A stretch of DNA of 63,667 bases from Deltaproteobacteria bacterium (GCA_016218105.1 JACRET010000011.1:1-63667), one strand, 5' to 3'. Positions 27,021 through 36,223 are shown, numbered from the stretch's first letter. Program-made: numbers and translations. Notes: generated by a model from the sequence alone, not told the origin.

Positions 27021-28286
27021 ATGCATTTTTTCGGATACAGGGGTAAGAGCTTTTACGCTGAAGGGGTGCCGTTTGAAAAGATAATCAAGGAGTGCGGAAC
27101 CCCTGTCTATGTCTACAGCCTCAAGACCCTCAAAAGACATTACAAGGCATACGACGCGGCGTTCTCAAAGGTTGAGCACCTTATCTGCTATTCCATCAAG
27201 GCCAACTCGAATATATCGGTATTAAAGGCCTTTGCCGATGAAGGGAGCGGCTTTGACATAGTATCGGGCGGAGAGCTCTACAGGGCCTTAAAGGCCGGGG
27301 CCGATCCGGGTAGGATAGTCTTTTCAGGCGTTGGCAAGAGGGAAGATGAGATCGAGTACGCATTGAAGAGCAGGATACTCATGTTCAATGTCGAGTCTCC
27401 CCAGGAGCTTAAGGCCGTAAACGACATAGCCGGAAGGCTCAGGAAGAAGGCGGGTATCGCCATAAGGGTGAATCCCAACGTAGACGCGAAGACGCACCCC
27501 TATATCTCAACGGGACTTAAGAAGAACAAGTTCGGGATAGAGACGGGGCAGGCGATAAAGGAATATATAAACGCGAAGAATAATCTAAAGAACGTAGTCC
27601 CTATCGGCATCGATTGCCATATAGGTTCCCAGATAACAAACATAGAGCCTTTCATAGACGCCCTCAGGAAGACAAAAGAACTCCTCGCGACTCTGAGGAA
27701 GGAGGGGCTTGAGATAAAGTATCTCGATATGGGAGGCGGACTGGGCATAACCTACGATTCCGAAACGCCGCCCCATCCGAGCAGGTACGGAGAGGCTGTG
27801 ATCGAGGGCACAAAAGGGCTTGGCGTCACGCTCATATTCGAGCCGGGCCGCTCCATGGTCGGCAACGCCGGGGTGCTCGCTACAAAGGTCGTCTATACAA
27901 AAGAGGGTACGGAAAAGAACTTCATAATAGTAGACGCCGCCATGAACGATCTGGCAAGGCCGAGCCTTTACGGCTCTTACCATGCCATAAAGGCGGTAAA
28001 AGAGAGGTCTAAGGAAGAGATAACCGCCGATGTCGTAGGCCCTATCTGCGAAAGCGGGGATTTTCTTGCGAAAGACAGGATACTTCCGGCTGTAAAGGCA
28101 GGGGAGTATCTGGCGGTAATGTCTGCCGGCGCTTACGGGTTTTCGATGTCCTCGAATTATAATACACGCCCGAGGGCCGCGGAGGTCATGGTAGACGGCA
28201 AGGATTTCCAGGTGATAAGGGAGAGAGAGACCCTGGCGCACCTTATCAAGGGTGAGAGCCTTATGAAAGGCAAAAAAAGGAAGTAA
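27021..28286 (+). CDS. lysA: Diaminopimelate decarboxylase
   Basis: PLP enzyme of 421 aa that decarboxylates meso-DAP to lysine. Fold type III elements in order: YSIKANSN with the PLP lysine (about 57-64), HIGSQI, GGGLGITY, the phosphate-binding EPGRSMVGNAG, the CESGDFLAKDR motif whose Cys acts from the partner subunit, and GAYGFSMSSNYN near the C-terminus. The Shine-Dalgarno is CAGGAGG. It heads a lysA-dapF-dapA-dapB run on one strand, with 90-160-bp gaps that hold repeat remnants. Confidence 0.96.
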   Translation: MHFFGYRGKSFYAEGVPFEKIIKECGTPVYVYSLKTLKRHYKAYDAAFSKVEHLICYSIKANSNISVLKAFADEGSGFDIVSGGELYRALKAGADPGRIVFSGVGKREDEIEYALKSRILMFNVESPQELKAVNDIAGRLRKKAGIAIRVNPNVDAKTHPYISTGLKKNKFGIETGQAIKEYINAKNNLKNVVPIGIDCHIGSQITNIEPFIDALRKTKELLATLRKEGLEIKYLDMGGGLGITYDSETPPHPSRYGEAVIEGTKGLGVTLIFEPGRSMVGNAGVLATKVVYTKEGTEKNFIIVDAAMNDLARPSLYGSYHAIKAVKERSKEEITADVVGPICESGDFLAKDRILPAVKAGEYLAVMSAGAYGFSMSSNYNTRPRAAEVMVDGKDFQVIRERETLAHLIKGESLMKGKKRK

Positions 28287-28373
28287 GTCACTGAATTTTT
28301 AGCGGGCTTTTTTTTATAATAAAAATCTAGCCGCCGGGCGGGACAACTTAGCAGTGCTGTGCAATCCATGGAT

Positions 28374-28397
28374 GGACTTTTTCAGCATCCTGTTAGA
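28374..28397 (-). mobile_element. R4 terminus remnant
   Basis: GGACTTTTTCAGCATCCTGTT is the reverse of the R4 left end (AACAGGCTGCTGAAAAAGTCC) with one change. The rest of the element is missing. It lies between lysA and dapF. Confidence 0.5.
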
Positions 28398-28436
28398 ACC
28401 AGAAGAGAATAAAGTTTAGAGAGGGCTTTCTCCATA

Positions 28437-29255
28437 ATGAAGATTCCGTTTACAAAGATGCACGGGCTTGGGAATGATTTTATTGTGCTCGACACCCGGA
28501 AAAAGGATATCCCGTCCATATCAAAGGCCGTTAAAAAGCTTGGGGACAGGAGGTTCGGCATAGGATTCGACCAGGCCCTTATCCTGAAAGATTCTAAAGA
28601 AGCCGACTTCAGGATGGATATCTATAATAACGACGGCGGCAGGGTCGAGATGTGCGGCAACGGCATCAGGTGTTTCGCCAGTTATATCTGGAAAAGGAGA
28701 CTCTCCCGCAAGTCCATTCTGAATATCGAGACGCTGGCCGGCATCATCAGGCCCGCCAGGGAAGGCGCGCTGGTTAGGGTCGATATGGGAGAGCCGATCC
28801 TCGAAGGAAAGCTGATACCAACGACCCTTGAGGGGAACATAGTAGATTATCCGCTTGTAATCGAGGATAGGCAATTCGACATAACGTGCGTTTCGATGGG
28901 CAACCCGCACTGCGTAATATTCGTGGATGACGTCGATAATTTTCCGGTTGAGAAATACGGCCCGAAGATAGAGACCCACAGCCTCTTCCCGAAGAGGACG
29001 AACGTTGAGTTCATACAGGTCTTGAACAGGAAGAAGCTTAAGATGCGTGTCTGGGAGAGGGGGGCTGGAGAGACCCTGGCCTGCGGCACAGGGGCAACCG
29101 CCGCCGCCATCGCCGCTAACATCAAAGGCCTTGGGGATAAAAAGGTCTCAATCATCCTAAAAGGCGGTATACTTAAGATTGAAAGGGCCGGAGACAGCCA
29201 CGCCTACATGACAGGCCCGGCTGAAGAGGTCTTTACAGGCATAGTGGAGCTTTAA
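28437..29255 (+). CDS. dapF: Diaminopimelate epimerase
   Basis: Interconverts LL- and meso-DAP by a two-cysteine, cofactor-free mechanism. The 272-aa protein opens FTKMHGLGNDFIVLD and carries both catalytic cysteines: MCGNGIRC (about residue 72) and ACGTGATAAA (about residue 219). MGNPHCVIFV is also conserved. The Shine-Dalgarno is GAGAGGG. Its product is the substrate of the adjacent LysA and a peptidoglycan precursor. Confidence 0.96.
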   Translation: MKIPFTKMHGLGNDFIVLDTRKKDIPSISKAVKKLGDRRFGIGFDQALILKDSKEADFRMDIYNNDGGRVEMCGNGIRCFASYIWKRRLSRKSILNIETLAGIIRPAREGALVRVDMGEPILEGKLIPTTLEGNIVDYPLVIEDRQFDITCVSMGNPHCVIFVDDVDNFPVEKYGPKIETHSLFPKRTNVEFIQVLNRKKLKMRVWERGAGETLACGTGATAAAIAANIKGLGDKKVSIILKGGILKIERAGDSHAYMTGPAEEVFTGIVEL

Positions 29256-29338
29256 AAAGCGGGCTCTTCCGCTATAATTAATGGATATCCCTCAGGAAGC
29301 AGGGATGCTCGGAATTGCCGGGACTTAATTTATATCCC

Positions 29339-29386
29339 AGCTGACCCCGCGGAAGACCGCGGGGGGTGCGTTGCTATGTGTTTTCA
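29339..29386 (-). repeat. R2 repeat, fragment (start plus hairpin 1)
   Basis: On the minus strand: a diverged start (AAAACACATAGCAACGCA) and the hairpin CCCCGCGGTC/CCGCGGGG, ending TCAG. The second half is absent. It lies just before the dapA Shine-Dalgarno and fills the extended frame of dapA. A TATAAT at 29272-29277 with a TTTAAA -35 could drive dapA. Confidence 0.6.
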
Positions 29387-29415
29387 AGACTTTCAAGTCA
29401 GGAGGAAGCAAAAAG

Positions 29416-30297
29416 ATGTTTACCGGTTCGATTACCGCCCTTGTTACGCCATTTAGGGACGGTAAGTTAGATGAGGCGGCTTTAAAGAGGCTTATAGAAT
29501 TTCAGATAGAGAACGGGACCAACGGGCTGGTGCCCTGCGGGACGACCGGCGAATCGGCCACACTCTCATACGAAGAGCATAACAGTGTAATCGAGCTCAC
29601 CATAAAGACGGCCGCCAGGAGGGTGCCGGTCATAGCCGGCACAGGCTCCAACTCAACGGCTGAGACGATACAGCTGACCGAGCACGCCAAAAAGTCCGGG
29701 GCGGATGCGGCGCTCCTTATAACGCCTTATTATAACAAGCCGACCCAGCAGGGGCTTTATGAGCATTACAAGAAGGTAGCTGAGTCGGTGGATATCCCGA
29801 TAATCCTTTATAATGTGCCGGGCCGCACCTCGGTAAACATGCTTCCTGAGACCGTAGCAAGACTCTCAGGAATAAAGAACATAGTCGGCATAAAAGAGGC
29901 TACCGGGGACCTTAAGCAGGTAAGCGATATTATAGAGCTCTCCAGGGAGGGTTTTGTAGTCCTTTCCGGAGATGACTTTACGACCCTGCCGCTACTGGCC
30001 ATAGGCGGGCACGGGGTCATCTCAGTAACATCGAACATAGCCCCCAAAGAGATGTCAGGGATGGTAAGCGCCTTCTTCTCGGGCAGGACGGACGACGCGA
30101 AGGAGCTTCATTTTAAACTGCAGTCCCTCCACAGGGTGATGTTCATAGAGACCAACCCTATCCCGGTTAAGACCGCGCTCGCCGTAATGGGCATGATAGA
30201 GGAGGAGTTCAGGCTGCCGCTTACCAGGATGTCTGATGCCAACAGGGCCAAACTTACCAACATACTCAAGTCATTCGGTTTAGGATTAAGGAGCTGA
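29416..30297 (+). CDS. dapA: 4-hydroxy-tetrahydrodipicolinate synthase
   Basis: Condenses pyruvate with aspartate semialdehyde, the committed step to DAP and lysine. The 293-aa TIM barrel opens MFTGSITALVTPF and has GTTGESATLSYEEH, the catalytic Tyr in YNVPGRTSVNM, and the Schiff-base Lys in GIKEATGD. The frame is open from 29371, but that part is repeat sequence; ATG 29416 has AGGAGG nine bases upstream. dapB follows after 2 bp. Confidence 0.96.
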   Translation: MFTGSITALVTPFRDGKLDEAALKRLIEFQIENGTNGLVPCGTTGESATLSYEEHNSVIELTIKTAARRVPVIAGTGSNSTAETIQLTEHAKKSGADAALLITPYYNKPTQQGLYEHYKKVAESVDIPIILYNVPGRTSVNMLPETVARLSGIKNIVGIKEATGDLKQVSDIIELSREGFVVLSGDDFTTLPLLAIGGHGVISVTSNIAPKEMSGMVSAFFSGRTDDAKELHFKLQSLHRVMFIETNPIPVKTALAVMGMIEEEFRLPLTRMSDANRAKLTNILKSFGLGLRS

Positions 30298-30299
30298 CC

Positions 30300-31106
30300 A
30301 TGATATACACCGCTGTCACAGGCGCCGCAGGGAGGATGGGGGCGGCTATAATAAACGCCCTTGCCGGAAACACGCAAATACAGTTGAGCGGGGCGCTGGA
30401 ACGTGACGATTCGCCGGTTCTCGGTAAAGACGCCGGAGAGATCGCCGGGACGGAAAAAACCGGGATAAAGATAACGAACGACAGGATAAAGGCTTTTAAA
30501 AAGGCGGAGGTCATAATAGACTTCAGCACCCCTGACGTTACCATGAGGACGCTTGAGGAGGCGGTAGAGCTTAAAAAGGCCGTCGTAATAGGCACAACCG
30601 GCTTTTCCCTCCATCAAAGGGATCTGATAAAGGAACTCTCCCACAAAACGAGGGTGGTAATGGCTCCCAATATGTCGATAGGCGTGAACCTGCTCTTAAA
30701 ACTGGTGGCTGACGCGGCATCCGTTATAGGGCACGAGTATGATATCGAGATAATAGAGGCTCATCACAGGCATAAGAAAGACGCGCCTTCAGGCACCGCC
30801 ATCCGTATCGCGGAGGTTATCGCGACTACCCTTAACAGGGATCTGGAAAAAGTGGCGGTATACGAGAGAAAAGGCATAGTCGGCGAGAGGAGGCCGGAAG
30901 AGATCGGCATACAGTCTATCCGCGCGGGCGATATAGTCGGCGATCATACCATAATATTCGGCGGGATCGGAGAAAGGATCGAGCTTACGCATAAGGCGTC
31001 TTCCAGGGATACCTTCGCGATGGGCGCTGTCAAGGCCGCCATATGGGTTGTAAACAAGCCCAACGGCCTCTATGATATGCAGGATGTTCTGGGGCTTAAA
31101 GGTTAG
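30300..31106 (+). CDS. dapB: 4-hydroxy-tetrahydrodipicolinate reductase
   Basis: NAD(P)H-dependent reductase of 268 aa that acts on the DapA product. The Rossmann motif TGAAGRMG is at residues 7-14; VIGTTGF and MAPNMSIGVN follow; and the catalytic HHRHKKDAPSGTA lies near residue 155. It starts 2 bp after dapA, so the two are co-translated. The C-terminal GLYDMQDVLGL is the usual DapB end. Confidence 0.96.
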   Translation: MIYTAVTGAAGRMGAAIINALAGNTQIQLSGALERDDSPVLGKDAGEIAGTEKTGIKITNDRIKAFKKAEVIIDFSTPDVTMRTLEEAVELKKAVVIGTTGFSLHQRDLIKELSHKTRVVMAPNMSIGVNLLLKLVADAASVIGHEYDIEIIEAHHRHKKDAPSGTAIRIAEVIATTLNRDLEKVAVYERKGIVGERRPEEIGIQSIRAGDIVGDHTIIFGGIGERIELTHKASSRDTFAMGAVKAAIWVVNKPNGLYDMQDVLGLKG

Positions 31107-31163
31107 TTCGCCCCCGGATTGCCGACCCGGATAAGCCCGGTACGGCTCTAAACAGGAGATAAG

Positions 31164-31937
31164 ATGATAAAGAGATCCTTACTGGTATTTATTTTCACAC
31201 TGGCTTATTTCGTCCTTGTTCCGGCGCCGCATACGGCCTCCGCGTTCCAGGGGCCGGGCTGCATGGGAAAATGCACGGATTGCCATAATCTTTCAAAGGA
31301 AGACGCGGCAAAGGTGCTGAAGGCGGACAGGTTCAAGGCCCAGATAAAGGACGTAAGGATGAGCCCCGTAAAGGGTCTCTGGGAAGTAGAGATAGCGCAG
31401 GGCGATAAAAGCTTTATAGTATACGTGGATTTTGCGAAGAAGTTCCTTGTAGAGGGTAAGTTCACGGCCCTCGAGCAGCTGGGTGAGTCCCAGCCTTTAA
31501 AGAAGATTGATACCAAGAAGATCCCGCTTGAAAACGCCATAATCTATGGGAGCCCCAAGGCTGATAAGAAGGTTATAGTCTTTGACGACCCGGAATGCCC
31601 ATACTGCGCGAAGCTCCATGAAGAGATAAAAAAGATAATCGCTACAAGGAAGGACATAGCCTTTTATATAAAAATGTACCCGCTCGACATACATCCGGCC
31701 GCTTATGAGAAGAGCAAGACAATAGCTTGCCTTAAATCCCCCAAACTCCTCGAAGACGCGTTCGCCGGCAAAAAGATACCCAAGCCCGAGTGCGATTCGC
31801 CCGAGGTCGATAACAATAAAAAGCTCGCCGAAGAGCTGGGAATAAGGGGTACGCCCGCCTTAATCATGCCCGACGGAAGGGTTTTCCCGGGCTACGCCCC
31901 CGCTGACGTGCTCCTTGGTATAATAGACAACCAGTAA
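31164..31937 (+). CDS. DsbC-like thiol:disulfide protein with N-terminal CxxCH motif
   Basis: A 257-aa periplasmic protein. A signal peptide (1-27, cut near ASA) is followed by CMGKCTDCH (residues 33-41), which contains a c-type heme motif CTDCH. A DsbC-like dimer region (about 45-125) and a thioredoxin fold with CPYC (145-148) and the cis-Pro loop RGTPALIM come next. DsbC-type proteins reshuffle wrong disulfides; the heme motif suggests a link to cytochrome c assembly or an electron input, which is inference. The Cys at 33 and 37 could instead be redox thiols. The Shine-Dalgarno is AGGAGAT. A strong palindrome follows. Confidence 0.8.
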   Translation: MIKRSLLVFIFTLAYFVLVPAPHTASAFQGPGCMGKCTDCHNLSKEDAAKVLKADRFKAQIKDVRMSPVKGLWEVEIAQGDKSFIVYVDFAKKFLVEGKFTALEQLGESQPLKKIDTKKIPLENAIIYGSPKADKKVIVFDDPECPYCAKLHEEIKKIIATRKDIAFYIKMYPLDIHPAAYEKSKTIACLKSPKLLEDAFAGKKIPKPECDSPEVDNNKKLAEELGIRGTPALIMPDGRVFPGYAPADVLLGIIDNQ

Positions 31938-32003
31938 TCGGAAAAATCCCTCCAACTTGTTGAAGGGTTTACTTAGTTCCCTATTCAATATCTGCAAAAT
32001 AAA

Positions 32004-32036
32004 AATACCAGCAGCCCTTTAAGGGCTGCTGGTATT
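32004..32036. terminator. Palindromic terminator after the DsbC-like gene
   Basis: AATACCAGCAGCCCTT-T-AAGGGCTGCTGGTATT is a perfect 16-bp stem with an A-run before and TTTAAT after. It lies 66 bp past the stop and directly against the R1 copy. Confidence 0.75.
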
Positions 32037-32037
32037 T

Positions 32038-32149
32038 AATCGGGTGCCCGGCGGAATTCCCGCCCTTTTAAGGGCGGGTCAAAGCCGGGCTATATAAAAG
32101 ACAAGTACCTTGCCGACAATCCCTGCCATTTATGGCAGGGTAATTGAAT
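32038..32149 (+). repeat. R1 repeat, full copy
   Basis: The best-preserved R1 copy. Outer stem GCCCGGC/GCCGGGC encloses CCCGCCCTT/AAGGGCGGG; TATATAAAAGACAAGTACC links to the terminal stem CCCTGCCAT/ATGGCAGGG. In the 478-bp gap 31938-32415 it is followed by about 260 bp without a gene. Confidence 0.88.
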
Positions 32150-32230
32150 CATTGATGACTTTCAAAGATCCATTTCTTATTGTAACAATTGGAACCCTTT
32201 AGAAAACCTGAAAAATACCGATATAATAAC

Positions 32231-32340
32231 TTGACATCCAATGTGTTAAGGTGTTACAGATTTCGTTAACAGGTGCGGTAAGCGAACTCCCGCGGCATGA
32301 TTTCATGCGGCTTGCCGGCTGGGAGCTGCGTTTTCAGTTT
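32231..32340 (+). ncRNA. Possible small structured transcript
   Basis: A consensus TTGACA (32231-32236) stands 17 bp before TTACAG, a poor -10. Downstream is a compact fold: CTCCC/GGGAG enclosing GCATGA-TT-TCATGC and a GGCTTGCCGGC run. No ORF follows before the minus-strand tRNA. It could instead be a decayed R2 copy, since CCGCGGC and GGCTTGCCG words recur there. Low confidence. Confidence 0.25.
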
Positions 32341-32415
32341 GGGATATTGGTGATTTCTTCTGCTGGAAATGATAAGATTTTCTTTGGAAATGTTCTAAGG
32401 TGAGTGGGATTTTAA

Positions 32416-32490
<75 letters not shown>

Positions 32491-32508
32491 AAAGACCTTA
32501 ACCTAATA

Positions 32509-32537
32509 AAAATAAGATAAGGGTCGGTATTTGTCAA
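32509..32537 (-). promoter_or_regulatory. Promoter of tRNA-Thr
   Basis: Minus strand: TTGACA (32537-32532), 17-bp spacer, TATTTT (32514-32509). The start would be about 12 bp before the tRNA 5' end. Confidence 0.65.
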
Positions 32538-32604
32538 GGCTTTTAAGAGATTTTTATAAAATCCATAAAAAGAGCTTCGCCAAGAGGGGATCATAGGGAA
32601 TATA

Positions 32605-34050
32605 ATGAATGTTGATTTAGTATGCGCCACCCAGCAAAATAACCGGGTGCTGATCGTTGATGATAACCTTACGAACAAAGCGATTCTAGAGGATATCCTC
32701 CACTCAAACGGATATGATACGCGCTATGCTTCCGAAGGTAAAGAAGGTTTGAATGTGGTAAGCGGCTGGAATCCTTCTGTAATACTTCTCGATCTCGTAA
32801 TGCCGGGCATGGACGGCATCAATGTGTGCAGGGAAGTCAGGAAAATGCAGCTGCCCACAAGGCCCTCTATCATCGTAGTCTCGATGAAGAGCGATAAAGA
32901 GACTATCGTAGACTCTTTAGCGGCGGGGGCCGACGACTTCATCGTAAAACCGATCAATGAAGCCGAGCTGATAGCAAGGGTAAGGGCTCAGCTGAGGATA
33001 AATGAGTTTTACAAGGAAATAGAAGAGGACAAAAGGAATCTAGAGACGATACTCGCTATTACAACAGCTATGTCCGCTACCCTCGACCCTTCCGAGGTGC
33101 TTGGCACAATAGTCTCCAAAGTAGCCGGAATTACGGAAGCGGTGCGCTGCTCGATAGTGCTGATCGTGAAAGAGGACGAGGCGTATGTCCTTGCCTCCCA
33201 TGAAGACCCGGCCATAAGGGAGCTTAAGCTGGATCTCGCGAAATACCCTGAAATAAAAGAGGTCATTGCCACAAAGACGCCTCTGGCCCTCAACGATGTC
33301 GTAAACCATCCTCTAATGTCCGGAGTCAAAGACAGCATCCTCGACCTCAAGGACATGTCACTCCTGATAGTGCCTATAGTCTTCAATGACGAGGTGCTGG
33401 GGACTTTATTTTTAAGGACAAAGAAAAAAGAGCATGGCTACGCTCAAAAAGAGATCAATTTCTGCAGGATAGTCGCCAATTCTTCTTTTCATGCCCTCAA
33501 GAACGCGAGGCTTTTTGAGAAGGTCTCGAAAGAAAAGGAATATCTTAAGGAAATAGCCGTTAAAGACCAGCTGACCTCCCTCTACAACCATAATTTTTTC
33601 TACTCCAGGCTTGAGGAAGAGTTCGAAAGGGCGGTCAGGTACGAGACACCGCTTTCCCTGATAATGGTCGACATAGACAACTTCAAGCTGATCAATGATA
33701 CTTACGGCCACCGCGTCGGCGATGTCGTTTTGAGGGAAATCGCAGGCATGATCAAAAGAGGCGTTAGAAAGACCGATATCGTGGCGCGCTACGGCGGCGA
33801 GGAGTTTGCCGTAGTACTGCCGCACACGCTTCTTAAAGGCGCTGTTGAGGAAGCGGAGAGGCTTAGAGAGCTGGTCGAGAGCCATGCGTACGCCGGGCTG
33901 GTTACGGAAAGAATAACCATAAGCATAGGCGTGGCTTCCTATCCGCAAAAAGGCGCTATGAACTCAGGCGACCTTGTAAACTTCGCCGATGACGCCCTTT
34001 ACAAGGCCAAGTGGAGCGGCAAGAATTGCGTTAAAGTAGCAGAGGTCTAG
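32605..34050 (+). CDS. Response regulator diguanylate cyclase (REC-GAF-GGDEF)
   Basis: A 481-aa cytoplasmic signalling protein that makes c-di-GMP. The REC domain (about 14-130) has VLIVDDN, the phospho-acceptor Asp in LLDLVMPGMDG and KP at the switch lysine. A GAF domain (about 145-305) can bind a small ligand. The GGDEF domain (about 315-478) has an active GGEEF loop and an intact RxxD inhibitory site (RKTD, five residues before GGEEF), so product feedback is expected. No histidine kinase is adjacent; the partner is unknown. Confidence 0.93.
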   Translation: MNVDLVCATQQNNRVLIVDDNLTNKAILEDILHSNGYDTRYASEGKEGLNVVSGWNPSVILLDLVMPGMDGINVCREVRKMQLPTRPSIIVVSMKSDKETIVDSLAAGADDFIVKPINEAELIARVRAQLRINEFYKEIEEDKRNLETILAITTAMSATLDPSEVLGTIVSKVAGITEAVRCSIVLIVKEDEAYVLASHEDPAIRELKLDLAKYPEIKEVIATKTPLALNDVVNHPLMSGVKDSILDLKDMSLLIVPIVFNDEVLGTLFLRTKKKEHGYAQKEINFCRIVANSSFHALKNARLFEKVSKEKEYLKEIAVKDQLTSLYNHNFFYSRLEEEFERAVRYETPLSLIMVDIDNFKLINDTYGHRVGDVVLREIAGMIKRGVRKTDIVARYGGEEFAVVLPHTLLKGAVEEAERLRELVESHAYAGLVTERITISIGVASYPQKGAMNSGDLVNFADDALYKAKWSGKNCVKVAEV

Positions 34051-34104
34051 ATCCAGGTAACCCCGGCTATCTCATCACACCCACGTTCACTTTTACTCAA
34101 TGTA

Positions 34105-34264
34105 CCGGCTGACCGCTGAAAAAGACCACCTGCTTCTTTGTCTTCGTTGCCAGTACTGATGCGTACCGGCAAAGTACGCCCCGTTCCCCTATATACAACT
34201 ATAACCGTCTCGTATCTGGAGCTTTTTGAGCAGTCTGAACAAATTGCAGGTTTTTCAGTAATTT
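34105..34264 (+). mobile_element. R4, MITE-like element (copy 2, no insert)
   Basis: Ends GGCTGACCGCTGAAAAAG and TTTTTCAGTAATTTTCC mirror the ends of the 10650 copy; inner words GTACCGGCAAAGTACGCC and TTTTTGAGCAGTCTGAAC are shared. It is about 160 bp, which equals the 10650 copy minus its R2 insert. It fills the gap between the convergent GGDEF and thiC genes. Confidence 0.6.
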
Positions 34265-34294
34265 TCCGGGAAGACCGCCTCAATAGACGATCTT

Positions 34295-35587
34295 CTACTC
34301 GCATGTAATCTTGATCGCGCAAAGGCTCCCGCACATCGTGCATACGTCCGAATCTTCCGGCGGGCTCGTCTCCCGGAGTTCACGCGCCCTCTTCGGGTCG
34401 ATAGATAACCTTATCTGCTCATCCCAGTTAAGCGCCTTCCGTGCCCGGGCGAGTTTTATATCCTCTTCCATGGCGCCTTTTGTCTTTTTTGCTATGTCTC
34501 CCGCGTGAGCGGCTATCCTAGACGCTATGACGCCGTCGCGGACGTCCTGGACGCTCGGGAGCCTTAAATGCTCGCTGGGCGTGACGTAACAGAGGAAATC
34601 GGCCCCGCTGGAGGCCGCGATAGCCCCGCCTATTGCCGAGGTGATATGGTCATACCCCGGCGCTATGTCGGTTACCAGAGGTCCCAGGACATAAAACGGA
34701 GCGCCGTTGCATAATCTCTTCTGAAGGAGCATATTCGCCTCTATCTGGTCTAACGGCATATGGCCGGGGCCTTCTATCATTACCTGAACGCCTTCGTCAA
34801 AAGCCTGTTTAGCAAGCTCGCCCAACGTCACCAGCTCTTCTATCTGGCCTCTATCGGTAGCGTCAGCCAGACAACCGGGCCGGAGGCCGTCGCCGAGGCT
34901 TAAGACCATATCGTATTTTTTGGCGATCTTGATAAGACGGGGAAAATCCTCGAAAAGCGGATTTTCCCTGTTCTGAAACTTCATCCACTCGGCGGTCAAG
35001 GCGCCGCCTCTGCTGACTATGCCCATGATGCGGCCTTCTCTCTTTATCCTCTCGACAGACCTCATGGTAACCCCGCAGTGGACGGTCACGAAATCGACCC
35101 CTTCCTCCGCCTGCTGTTCTATCACCTCGAATATCTCCGTGCCCTCAAGCTCCACGAAGGATTTATTCTTTTTTCTTGCGTCAATGGCGGCCTGATATAC
35201 GGGAACGGTTCCGATGGGCACGGAGGATTCTTTCAAAACAGCCCGCCTTATGGCGTTGACATCTCCGCCTGTCGAGAGGTCCATAACCGCGTCAGCCCCG
35301 GCCTCGATAGCCACCCTCAGTTTTTCCAGCTCTTCTTTTATGTCAATATGGTCCTGTGACGAGCCGATATTCGCGTTGACCTTGGTCTTGAGCCCCTTGC
35401 CGACCGCCAGGCCTTCGATAGAGCGGTGGAGCTTGTTGCGGGTGATTATAACCGTCCCCTCTTCGATTGACTTTCGTATATACTCGGGCTCGACGCCCTC
35501 TTTACGGGCAGAAGCCTTCATTTCATCAGTTATTATGCCCTTCCGGGCCGATTCAAGCTGGGTCATTTTCGCTCCTTTGGGTAACAA
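34295..35587 (-). CDS. thiC: Phosphomethylpyrimidine synthase
   Basis: Radical SAM enzyme that rearranges AIR into HMP-phosphate, the pyrimidine half of thiamin. The 430-aa protein is the short bacterial form without the N-terminal extension. It has MIEGPGHMPLDQIEANM, DIAPGYDHITSAIGGA and the unusual C-terminal cluster motif CTMCGSLC (CX2CX4C). The Shine-Dalgarno is AAAGGAG. It is the last gene of the TPP-riboswitch operon; thiD is not in view. Confidence 0.97.
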   Translation of the reverse strand: MLPKGAKMTQLESARKGIITDEMKASARKEGVEPEYIRKSIEEGTVIITRNKLHRSIEGLAVGKGLKTKVNANIGSSQDHIDIKEELEKLRVAIEAGADAVMDLSTGGDVNAIRRAVLKESSVPIGTVPVYQAAIDARKKNKSFVELEGTEIFEVIEQQAEEGVDFVTVHCGVTMRSVERIKREGRIMGIVSRGGALTAEWMKFQNRENPLFEDFPRLIKIAKKYDMVLSLGDGLRPGCLADATDRGQIEELVTLGELAKQAFDEGVQVMIEGPGHMPLDQIEANMLLQKRLCNGAPFYVLGPLVTDIAPGYDHITSAIGGAIAASSGADFLCYVTPSEHLRLPSVQDVRDGVIASRIAAHAGDIAKKTKGAMEEDIKLARARKALNWDEQIRLSIDPKRARELRETSPPEDSDVCTMCGSLCAIKITCE

Positions 35588-35590
35588 ATT

Positions 35591-36223
35591 TTAGGTTGAA
35601 CGGTCCGCCAGACATTTAAGCATCTCCGCGGCACTTTTCTTTATGTCTGAGCTTCCCATTATAGCAGAGATTACGGCGATGCCTCGGGCTCCGCTGGAGA
35701 GCACCTCTTTGACATTGCCGACCTTAATCCCGCCTATGGCGTAGACAGGGATATCGATTCCATCGCAAACACTTTTCAGCATTTCAATGCCGACCGGCTC
35801 GCCGTAAGCCGCTTTAGACGGCGTGTTGAAAACCGGCCCGAGGGTAATGAAATCAGCGCCGTCCCCCTCAGCCTTCCTTGCTTCCTTGAGGCTGTGGGCC
35901 GAAACCACGATGATCTTCCCCTTGCCGATCAACTTCCTCGCCTCACCGGCAGAACAGCTCCTCTGCCCAAGGTGCACGCCGTCCGCCTCCGAGAGCAGGG
36001 CGATATCGAGCCTGTCGTTTATGATAAGCCTTGCGCCGTACTTCCTTGTACTTGCCCTTAGCTGCCTCGCAAGCCGCAATAGCTCCCTTGCGCTCAAGCC
36101 TTTTTCCCTCAGTTGTATCAGCCTTATCCCGGCTTCAAGGGCGAGGCCGATCTTCTCTGTGACTGCGCCGCTGTCACCGCCGCCGCCCGTTATAAGATAG
36201 AGCCTTTCAGCGGCGCCTTGCAT
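35591..36223 (-). CDS. thiE: Thiamine-phosphate synthase
   Basis: Joins HMP-PP to the thiazole phosphate to give thiamin phosphate. The 210-aa TIM barrel has IQLREKGLSARELLRLA, LIINDRLDIALLSEADGVHL, GQRSCS and LGPVFNTPSKAAYG, the ThiE active-site order. The related thiazole tautomerase TenI is the alternative; the pyrophosphate-binding serine/threonine loop favours ThiE. Its start overlaps the end of lgt by 17 bp, and thiC follows after 3 bp. Confidence 0.9.
   Translation of the reverse strand: MQGAAERLYLITGGGGDSGAVTEKIGLALEAGIRLIQLREKGLSARELLRLARQLRASTRKYGARLIINDRLDIALLSEADGVHLGQRSCSAGEARKLIGKGKIIVVSAHSLKEARKAEGDGADFITLGPVFNTPSKAAYGEPVGIEMLKSVCDGIDIPVYAIGGIKVGNVKEVLSSGARGIAVISAIMGSSDIKKSAAEMLKCLADRST

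Noticed and set aside
29281..29328. 15-codon ORF after a TATAAT box between dapF and dapA
   Set aside because: Too short, no Shine-Dalgarno, no lysine-rich or other attenuator-like codon run.
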